A stretch of DNA of 7,301 nucleotides, taken from assembly GCA_023432005.1 (NCBI GenBank), contig JAEYVF010000130.1, positions 1-7,301 of the forward strand. Direction: 5' to 3'. The notes beneath the pieces are model-generated. The model saw only the letters and a program-made list of their open reading frames with translations, made no database searches and had not been told where the DNA came from. Both the position numbers and the translations under genes were made by a program. Shown one piece after another: positions 1 to 4,982 of the stretch. How positions within the stretch are numbered: the first letter of the stretch is position 1; every line of letters starts with the position of its first letter. This stretch comes from Actinomycetes bacterium. GTDB taxonomy: Bacteria > Actinomycetota > Actinomycetes > Actinomycetales > Microbacteriaceae.

Positions 1-770
1 TCCTCGAGGAGGGCGCGCGCGAGCAGCAGCTCCGCCTCGCACTGCGCCTGCCGCAGGCGTCGTGCGCCGTAGATGCGCGCGGCGTCCTCGAGGAGCTCGA
101 CGGCGTCCGCCGTCATGCCGGCGGCGAGCAGCGCCTCGGCTCGGTCGCCGTCGCACACCGCGCGCATGACGGGCGAGAGCTCGCCGAGCACGCGCGATGC
201 GGCGTCCATGATGCCGATCGCGCGGCCCAGATCGCCGCGCAGCATCGCCGCGTAGCCCTCGTTGCTGTGCGCCTTCGCCTCCTCCGTCGCGTCGCCCGCG
301 CGCGCGAACGCGGCCGCGGCGTCGGCGAAGTCCCGCTCCGCCCCGTCGACGTCGGAGCGACCGAGGCGCACGAGACCGCGGTTGAGGTGGGCGCGACCGA
401 GACTCAGCGGCACCCCGTCGAGACGCTCGATCGCCGAGCCCAGGTCGCGGATGGCGGCGTCGTCATCGCCTCGGCGCAGCTCGAGGAGACCGCGCTGGCT
501 CGTGAGCACGGCGCGCGTCTGCTCGCGCAGGCCGGATCCGGCGAGCGCCCGCTCGATCGCGGCGATGGCCTCGGCGGGCGAGCCCGTCTCGGAGTCGAGG
601 TAGGCGAGCGTGCCCGTCGCGAGGGCCGCGAGGTCGGCATCCGGGGGATCGGATGCCGTGGCCCGGGCGATCGCGGCGCGCAGGTCGCGCCGGGCCGCGG
701 TATGCCGACCCGTGTTGGTCGCGACGAGACCCCGCGCGTAGAGCTGGTCGGCGGTGAGGCGCGCCGCCAT
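1..770 (-). CDS. TPR-type helical repeat protein, N-terminal part (possible TPR-CHAT protein)
   Basis: An open frame runs from an ATG at 770-768 to the left window edge with no stop, giving 256 residues of a longer protein. It begins MAARLTADQLYARGL and is almost entirely alpha-helical, rich in Ala, Leu, Arg and Glu. Units resembling tetratricopeptide repeats recur about every 35-45 residues: around 8-38, 45-78, 86-118, 125-157, 165-197 and 206-236, with GR/GD turns followed by AxR or AI helices. No signal peptide or membrane segment is visible. The ATG overlaps the protease stop as TGATG and has no strong ribosome binding site, so translation is probably coupled to the protease. TPR proteins beside ECF-type sigma factors and subtilases in actinobacteria often carry a C-terminal CHAT (caspase-like) domain. 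That domain would lie beyond the window, so the CHAT assignment is inference; the TPR-like nature is seen directly. Confidence 0.8.
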   Translation of the reverse strand, partial: MAARLTADQLYARGLVATNTGRHTAARRDLRAAIARATASDPPDADLAALATGTLAYLDSETGSPAEAIAAIERALAGSGLREQTRAVLTSQRGLLELRRGDDDAAIRDLGSAIERLDGVPLSLGRAHLNRGLVRLGRSDVDGAERDFADAAAAFARAGDATEEAKAHSNEGYAAMLRGDLGRAIGIMDAASRVLGELSPVMRAVCDGDRAEALLAAGMTADAVELLEDAARIYGARRLRQAQCEAELLLARALLE

Positions 771-2344
771 CAGCGATGCTTCGGCGTCGCGAGCACGGCC
801 TTGACGGCCGATCGGGCCCGCGCGACCGACGGCTCGCCCGGCATCCGCTGCAGCTCCGCGGCGATCCGGCCCGCGACGACCGGGGCTGCGAACGACGTGC
901 CGCTCCACACGGCGAAGCCGCCGCGGAAGTCGTCGGGGTCGATGGTCTCGCGCGCAAGGCCCGCGAACGCCGACGCGGCGCTCGCCTGCAGGCCGCCCGC
1001 GAAGGGCGCCGGGGCGAGCCCCGTGGGCAGGGTGCTCACCACGGCGGCCCCGGGCGCGTAGCTTCGCACCCACGGTCCCACGTTGCTGAACAGGGCCACC
1101 GTGCCGTTGGGGTTCTGCGCGCCGACCGAGACGAGCGGCGCTGCGTCGCCGGGGTCGATCCACGGCGCGCCGTCTGCGGGCTCCGGGTTCCAGGGGCCGA
1201 AGGCCGCCGGGAACAGCGGACGGTCGGTGGAGTCGTTGCCCGCCGAGCACACGACGACGGTGCCCGCACGGCGCAACCGCAGCAGCAGCTCCGCGACCGT
1301 GATGTCGAACGCGTTCCGCACGGGGGTCTCGTGGTAGTAGCCGAGCGAGAGATTGAGCACGTCGAGACGCGCGCCGCCCTCGACACTCCTGACGAGCTCG
1401 ACGAGCGCGTCGACGAGGTCCTGCTCCTCCCACAGCGCGTCCGACCCCGTGATCCGCACGGGCGCGATGCGCGCGTGCGGTGCCGCCTGGTGCACGAGAC
1501 CGGCCACGAAGGTGCCGTGGCCCGATCCCGCGTCGAGCATGCCGTCGAGCGGCCCGAGCTGGTCGGGCACGCGCTCGGGGTCGGTCGACGCACTCGCGGA
1601 TCCCGCGCCCGCGAACGCGCCCGTGTCGACGACCCCGTCGAGCCACGGATGCTCGCCGCATCCCGTGTCGAGGATGCCGACCACGGCGTCGCCGTCGGGG
1701 CGCGGTGTCGAGGCAGCCGGGTCGGGCCCGACATAGGCCACCACCTGACGCCCGCCGCTGCCCGGCAGGCCGTACTCGGCGGCGGGTGAGCCGCCGAGGT
1801 AGGGGTTCGACGAGTGGAACGGGTTCGACGAGTGGAAGGGGTTCGAGGAGTGGAACGGGTTGGACGAGTGGAACGGGTTCGAGGAGTGGAACGGCGCGAT
1901 GTCGCCCACGTGCTCGAGCCCGATCCCCGGGAGCTCGAGCCCGCGTCGGCGCGCCTCGCGCAGCACCTCCCAGGCGTCGGGCGTCGGGGCGTCGGGGCGC
2001 TCGGCGAGGAGCCGCACGCGATCGGTGCCCGGCACGCCGCCCGCCCACGGGTAGCGACGCAGTCGCTCCTCCCGCACCTCGGCCGGCTCCTCGAGCGGCT
2101 TCCGGTCGCGGTCGGGCGTCGGCTCGAGCCGCCAGCCGAGCTCCCCCACGAGCTCGGCGAGCACGGCGCGCGCGGGATGATCCTCGGGCAGCAGGGTCGA
2201 CACGAGAAGGCGCGAGGGCACGTAGGCGGTCGGCAGCGCCGGGTCGGCGGCGGCGGCGTCGCGCGTCACCACCCGCACGACCCCCCGGGGCAGCTCAGCC
2301 TGCGCACGCATCCGCCAGTCGCGCGATCCCTCGTCAGCACGCAT
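770..2344 (-). CDS. S8 family (subtilisin-like) serine protease with PFHSSN repeats
   Basis: A 524-residue serine endopeptidase of the subtilase family. The catalytic set is intact: Asp226 in GILDTG, His276 in GHGTFVAG, oxyanion Asn370 in SAGND, and nucleophile Ser484 in SGTSFAAP. The catalytic domain covers about 215-505. The N-terminal 150 residues form an unrecognised domain containing VPSRLLVS near 42-49. Residues 151-180 are five exact PFHSSN repeats linking it to the protease domain. No signal peptide, Tat motif or transmembrane helix is visible, so it is probably cytoplasmic, which is unusual because most bacterial subtilases are secreted. The ATG at 2344 is chosen because AGGGGAGGGG lies 7 nt upstream; the frame stays open further upstream, but there it crosses the preceding gene. 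It follows the 150-aa protein by 32 nt, and its TGA overlaps the TPR gene start. The substrate is unknown. The family call is secure; cytoplasmic location and partnership with neighbours are inference. Confidence 0.96.
   Translation of the reverse strand: MRADEGSRDWRMRAQAELPRGVVRVVTRDAAAADPALPTAYVPSRLLVSTLLPEDHPARAVLAELVGELGWRLEPTPDRDRKPLEEPAEVREERLRRYPWAGGVPGTDRVRLLAERPDAPTPDAWEVLREARRRGLELPGIGLEHVGDIAPFHSSNPFHSSNPFHSSNPFHSSNPFHSSNPYLGGSPAAEYGLPGSGGRQVVAYVGPDPAASTPRPDGDAVVGILDTGCGEHPWLDGVVDTGAFAGAGSASASTDPERVPDQLGPLDGMLDAGSGHGTFVAGLVHQAAPHARIAPVRITGSDALWEEQDLVDALVELVRSVEGGARLDVLNLSLGYYHETPVRNAFDITVAELLLRLRRAGTVVVCSAGNDSTDRPLFPAAFGPWNPEPADGAPWIDPGDAAPLVSVGAQNPNGTVALFSNVGPWVRSYAPGAAVVSTLPTGLAPAPFAGGLQASAASAFAGLARETIDPDDFRGGFAVWSGTSFAAPVVAGRIAAELQRMPGEPSVARARSAVKAVLATPKHR
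1805..1894 (-). repeat. Five tandem 18-bp in-frame repeats encoding PFHSSN
   Basis: Five head-to-tail 18-bp units fill this segment of the protease gene and encode residues 151-180. The units differ at a few bases (CCG or CCC for Pro, TCC or TCG and TCG or TCC for the two Ser), yet every change is silent, so all five hexapeptides are identical. The next codons encode PY, which looks like the start of a degenerate sixth unit. The repeat joins the N-terminal domain to the catalytic domain. Confidence 0.97.
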
Positions 2345-2351
2345 GTCGTGT

Positions 2352-2361
2352 CCCCTCCCCT
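2352..2361 (-). promoter_or_regulatory. Strong ribosome binding site of the S8 protease
   Basis: On the minus strand this reads AGGGGAGGGG, ending 7 nt before the ATG at 2344. It is one of the two best Shine-Dalgarno-like sequences in the window and fixes the protease start. It implies that the protease is initiated independently and not only by coupling to the preceding gene. Confidence 0.75.
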
Positions 2362-2364
2362 GAA

Positions 2365-2378
2365 GACCCGTGCGGGTC
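2365..2378 (-). other. Short inverted repeat at the stop of the 150-aa protein gene
   Basis: GACCCG and CGGGTC are perfect 6-bp arms separated by two bases. In RNA this would more realistically form five pairs with a 4-nt loop. The structure overlaps the last base pairs of the upstream stop codon and lies just before the protease ribosome binding site. There is no following T-run, so it is not a classical intrinsic terminator. It could damp read-through or affect translation of the protease, but it is short enough to be chance in such GC-rich DNA. Confidence 0.4.
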
Positions 2379-2829
2379 AGTGAACCTCGAACTCGCCCGT
2401 CACGCTGTAACCGTCCTCGCCCGCCGAGCGGATGACGATGCGGCACACGCCCTCGGCCACGCGCGGGAACTCGAACCGACCCTCGGGCGAGACGGTCGCG
2501 GCGGCGACCTCGACGCCGCCGACGACGAGCTCCGCCCGCCCGCCGCGCGGAGGCGCGAGCCAGCCGTCGATGCGGTGGCTGCCGCCGTCCGACTCGATGC
2601 GCAGCAGCAGGGTCACAGGCGCCGCACCGAACTCGAGGATGCGGGGCGCTGCGCCTCGTGCGCCCGCCAGCTCGCGCGCATCCGAGACGAGCAGCAGCTC
2701 GTGGTACTCCTCGGCGAGACGCTGGGTCTCGAGGGCGATGATGACGTCGTCGACGAGGCCGGGGGGCATCGGGTCGCGTTCCTCCCACAGCTCGCGGAGG
2801 GCGGCGAACAGGCGGTCGTCCTCGGACAT
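2377..2829 (-). CDS. Unrecognised 150-aa protein, possible sigma-factor partner
   Basis: I do not recognise a named family. Residues 1-48 are predicted helical and acidic, with a LWEERDPMPPGLVDDVI segment at 14-30, followed by a helix with QRLAEEYHELLLV at 36-48. Residues about 60-150 look like a compact beta-sandwich: alternating hydrophobic strands such as VTLLLRIES (72-80), AELVVGGVEVAAATVSPEG (99-117) and CRIVIRSAG (129-137), resembling small carboxypeptidase-regulatory or Ig-like domains. There is no signal peptide or membrane helix. The ATG at 2829 shares its A with the sigma-factor stop (TGATG), and GGGGGAGG lies 7 nt upstream. Placement directly after an ECF-like sigma gene is the usual position of an anti-sigma factor. 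It lacks a zinc-binding HxxxCxxC motif, so an anti-sigma role is only a hypothesis; it could instead be an adaptor or substrate of the protease module. Confidence 0.85.
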   Translation of the reverse strand: MSEDDRLFAALRELWEERDPMPPGLVDDVIIALETQRLAEEYHELLLVSDARELAGARGAAPRILEFGAAPVTLLLRIESDGGSHRIDGWLAPPRGGRAELVVGGVEVAAATVSPEGRFEFPRVAEGVCRIVIRSAGEDGYSVTGEFEVH

Positions 2830-3446
2830 CACGCGACCTCCCCCTCGGCGAGCAGCATCCGGAGCTTCTCGAGGCAGCGGCCGCGGGTGGGGCCGATGCT
2901 GCCGACCGGCATGCCGAGCTCGGCGGAGATGCGCCCGTAGTCGGGGCGCTCGGCGAAGGCGATGACGCGCACGAGCCGACGACAGCGCTCGGAGAGCGCC
3001 TCGACGGCGCGCCACAGGCGGTCGTACTCGAGCCGCTGCTCGGCGACGATCTCGGCGGGCTCGCCGCTGTCGCCGAGGCGCTCGAGCTCCTCGTCGTCGG
3101 TCGGCGAGGCGCGCCCGTCTGCCTTGACGACCCGCCACGACTCGCGTCGCGCCGTGGTGGTCAGCCACGCGACGACCGTGCGGGGATCCTTGACGCCGTC
3201 GCGGCTGCGCACGAGCGCGAGCCACGTCGTCTGCACGACATCCTGCGCCTCCTCGCGGCCGAGGCCGTAGGCGCGCACGACGTGCCACAGCACGGGCGAC
3301 ACCTGGCGCACGAGCTCGTCCATCGCGTGAGCGCGGCCGCCGCGCCATGCCTCGAAGAGGCCTGCGGCCCGCGCCCACAGCGGATCGACCGCCGCGCTCT
3401 CGTCGGGGTCGGGGTGGGGGGTGCGGACGGTCTCGCCGTCGCTCAT
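2829..3446 (-). CDS. ECF-like sigma-70 family RNA polymerase sigma factor
   Basis: This 205-residue protein has the two-domain layout of ECF sigma factors. Region 2 spans about 35-108, with EEAQDVVQTTWLALVR (65-80) matching region 2.2 and VVAWLTTTARRESWR (91-105) matching regions 2.3-2.4. An acidic linker at about 109-140 follows. Region 4 spans about 148-200, with a helix-turn-helix ISAELGMPVGSIGPTRGRCL around 173-192. It should direct RNA polymerase to a specific promoter set. The ATG at 3446 is chosen with a weak GAAG 9 nt upstream. An in-frame GTG at 3461 would add five residues (MKIER), but it sits at the edge of a hairpin and has a poorer ribosome binding site. The gene starts only 31 nt after nagB and is coupled to the 150-aa protein gene. 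Its target promoters and activating signal cannot be read from the window. No ECF subgroup is assigned. Confidence 0.92.
   Translation of the reverse strand: MSDGETVRTPHPDPDESAAVDPLWARAAGLFEAWRGGRAHAMDELVRQVSPVLWHVVRAYGLGREEAQDVVQTTWLALVRSRDGVKDPRTVVAWLTTTARRESWRVVKADGRASPTDDEELERLGDSGEPAEIVAEQRLEYDRLWRAVEALSERCRRLVRVIAFAERPDYGRISAELGMPVGSIGPTRGRCLEKLRMLLAEGEVA
2837..2844 (-). promoter_or_regulatory. Strong ribosome binding site of the 150-aa protein
   Basis: GGGGGAGG on the minus strand lies inside the last codons of the sigma-factor gene, 7 nt before the ATG at 2829. It confirms that start, which overlaps the sigma stop codon by one base, and suggests that the small protein is made efficiently relative to the sigma factor. 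Confidence 0.75.
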
Positions 3447-3459
3447 GCGTTCGATCTTC

Positions 3460-3478
3460 ACCGCTCATCAAGAGCGGT
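3460..3478 (-). other. Hairpin at the nagB / sigma-factor boundary
   Basis: Perfect 7-bp inverted repeat: ACCGCTC, loop of five bases, GAGCGGT. It begins at the final base of the nagB stop codon and ends about 13 nt before the sigma-factor ATG. It lacks the T-run of a classical rho-independent terminator. It may act as a weak U-less terminator, stabilise the end of the amino-sugar transcript, or shape initiation of the sigma factor. The candidate GTG start at 3461 begins inside its 3' arm. The pairing is seen directly; the role is inference. Confidence 0.55.
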
Positions 3479-4236
3479 CACAAGCCCCCGTTGATACCCG
3501 CCGTCCGAAGATCGTGCAGCAGCCCGGCGGCGGCCTCCTCGTCGGCCAGGACCGTGACGTGCTCGTGCAGCTGGAGGGCGGATGCGGGGCACGCGGGGTC
3601 GATCGGCCCGCGGAGCGCGCGCGCGAGCACCTCGGCCTTCGCCGCGCCCCGCGCGACGAGCAGGACGCGCCTCGCCTCGAGGATCGTGCCGATGCCCTGG
3701 GAGAGCGCCTGCTCGGGGACCTCGGCGAGCTCGGTCAGCAGGTGCCTGTTGGCCGCCCGCGTCGACGGCTCGAGCGCGACGACGCGCGTGCGGCTCGCGG
3801 CATCCGCTCCCGGCTCGTTGAACGCGATATGCCCGTTGCGCCCGATGCCGAGCACCTGCAGGTCGACGCCGCGCGCGAGCACGCCCTCGTAGCGCGTGCA
3901 CTCCGCGTCGGGATCGGCGGCATCGCCCCGCAGGAAGTCGCAGCTCTCGCGGGGGATGCCGAGGGGTCCGACGACCTCGCGGTGCAGCTGCGCCGCGTAG
4001 GAGTCGGGATGCTCGGGTGCGAGGCCGAGGTACTCGTCGAGGGCGACCGCCCGCACGCGCGACAGGCCGAGCTCGCCCGCGTGTCGCCGCCGGGCGAGCT
4101 CGGCGTAGAGCGGCGCGGGGGTCGCTCCCGTCGCGAAGCCGAGCGTGGCATCCGGATGCTCCCCGACGACCTCGGCGACGAGGTCCGCGCCGGCCGCCGT
4201 GAGCTCCTCGCCCGCGCCGACGACGAGGCGGATCAC
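3478..4236 (-). CDS. nagB: Glucosamine-6-phosphate deaminase
   Basis: This 252-residue enzyme converts glucosamine-6-phosphate to fructose-6-phosphate and ammonia, the step that feeds amino sugars into glycolysis. Family landmarks are present: the phosphate-binding loop GFATGATP (33-40), the active-site pair Asp67-Glu68 in VALDEYLGL, the signature GIGRNGHIAFNEP (130-142) with His136 and Glu141, and the C-terminal ALRGPIDPACPASALQLH (207-224). The length is close to the roughly 240-266 residues usual for the family. The residue before Gly-His is Asn134, where the E. coli enzyme has Asp141; Asn at this place occurs in other NagB proteins, so this is a variant and not damage. The start is GTG at 4236, overlapping the SIS gene stop as GTGA, with no strong ribosome binding site, consistent with translational coupling. 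It is the last gene of the amino-sugar operon. Confidence 0.97.
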   Translation of the reverse strand: MIRLVVGAGEELTAAGADLVAEVVGEHPDATLGFATGATPAPLYAELARRRHAGELGLSRVRAVALDEYLGLAPEHPDSYAAQLHREVVGPLGIPRESCDFLRGDAADPDAECTRYEGVLARGVDLQVLGIGRNGHIAFNEPGADAASRTRVVALEPSTRAANRHLLTELAEVPEQALSQGIGTILEARRVLLVARGAAKAEVLARALRGPIDPACPASALQLHEHVTVLADEEAAAGLLHDLRTAGINGGL

Positions 4237-4982
4237 GGCTCGATCGTGCCGATGCGGTCGGCGTGGAGCGCCTCGATGGAGGCGTTCCGCCCGTCGCCGT
4301 CGGGCAGGTTCATCGAGCGGTAGACCGGGGGCACGAGGCCCTCGGCGAGGTAGCGGCGTGCGATGCCCTCCGTGAGCATCTGCACCACCACGATCCCGAG
4401 CAGGTTCGACACCGCGCCGACCGACACGGTGTCGTCGAGCGGGAGTGTCGCATCGCCCGCGGGGCCGAGGTTGTCGATGACGATGTCGGCCACCTCGAAG
4501 AGCCGCTTGCCCGACGGATGGCGCGACGCGACCTGCGTCGAGTGGGCCATCGAGGTGAGGGCGATGACCGGGATCCCCGCGCTCCGGGCGATCGAGGCGA
4601 ACTCGACCGTGATCCCGTTGATGCCGGAGTTCGAGGCGACCATCACGACGTCCTTCTCGGCGTCGATGCGGGAGAGGTCCCAGAGCTGGCGCGCGTAGCC
4701 GGGGTCGCGCTCGAGGAGCGGGTCGGACACCGCCGAGAAGGGCAGGCCCCCGCGCGTGGCGAGGTCCTGCATCCGGATGAGGTTGATCGGGCGCAGCCCG
4801 CCCGCGCGGCCCGCCATCTCGTGCATGGGAAGGCGGGCGTGCCCGGTGGCGAAGGCCTGCAGGATGCCACCGGCGATCATGCGCGGGGCGATCGTGTCGA
4901 CGGCGGCGGTGATCGCCGCCTCCTGGGTGCTCGCGAGGCGCGCGATGTGGTCGAGGGCGATCTGCGGGTAGGTGTAGGTCAC
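4233..4982 (-). CDS. SIS-domain sugar-phosphate protein (UPF0309-like)
   Basis: A 249-residue cytoplasmic protein with a sugar isomerase (SIS) fold that binds phosphorylated sugars. Visible elements are the helical N-terminus (1-35), a glycine-rich strand-turn GGILQAFATGHA (38-49) followed by EMAGRAGGLRPIN (55-67), and the SIS phosphate-binding serines in VASNSGIN (115-122, Ser117 and Ser119). A second Rossmann half has IPVIALTS (137-144) and ADIVIDN (165-171). The pattern fits UPF0309-type proteins and not MurQ etherase or the GlmS isomerase domain. The GTG at 4982 overlaps the ceramidase-like stop as GTGA and has GGAG 5 nt upstream. Its position between nanE and nagB implies a substrate in ManNAc/GlcNAc catabolism, perhaps an isomerisation or sensing of a sugar phosphate, but the reaction is unknown. 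SIS membership is secure; the subfamily is likely. Confidence 0.92.
   Translation of the reverse strand: MTYTYPQIALDHIARLASTQEAAITAAVDTIAPRMIAGGILQAFATGHARLPMHEMAGRAGGLRPINLIRMQDLATRGGLPFSAVSDPLLERDPGYARQLWDLSRIDAEKDVVMVASNSGINGITVEFASIARSAGIPVIALTSMAHSTQVASRHPSGKRLFEVADIVIDNLGPAGDATLPLDDTVSVGAVSNLLGIVVVQMLTEGIARRYLAEGLVPPVYRSMNLPDGDGRNASIEALHADRIGTIEP

Noticed and set aside
267..1061. Plus-strand open frame of 264 codons over the TPR and protease genes.
   Set aside because: It shows no domain motif and has skewed composition. The minus-strand frame gives a coherent helical repeat protein.
1805..1894. Tandem 18-bp repeats considered as a CRISPR-like array or iteron.
   Set aside because: The units are contiguous with no spacers, keep the reading frame and vary only at silent positions, so they are coding repeats.
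2345..2788. N-terminal extension of the S8 protease beyond the ATG at 2344.
   Set aside because: The extra sequence overlaps the 150-aa protein in another frame and is low-complexity Arg/Ala. The strong ribosome binding site at 2352-2361 supports the shorter protein.
1480..2940. Long plus-strand open frame (486 codons) opposite the protease and small-protein genes.
   Set aside because: It is Arg/Ala/Pro-rich low-complexity sequence with no recognisable motif and lies antisense to genes with clear family signatures. Long spurious frames are expected in such GC-rich DNA.
4233..4982. SIS protein considered as MurQ (MurNAc-6-phosphate etherase).
   Set aside because: It is shorter than MurQ (about 300 residues), and its motifs and glycine-rich start fit UPF0309-type SIS proteins better.
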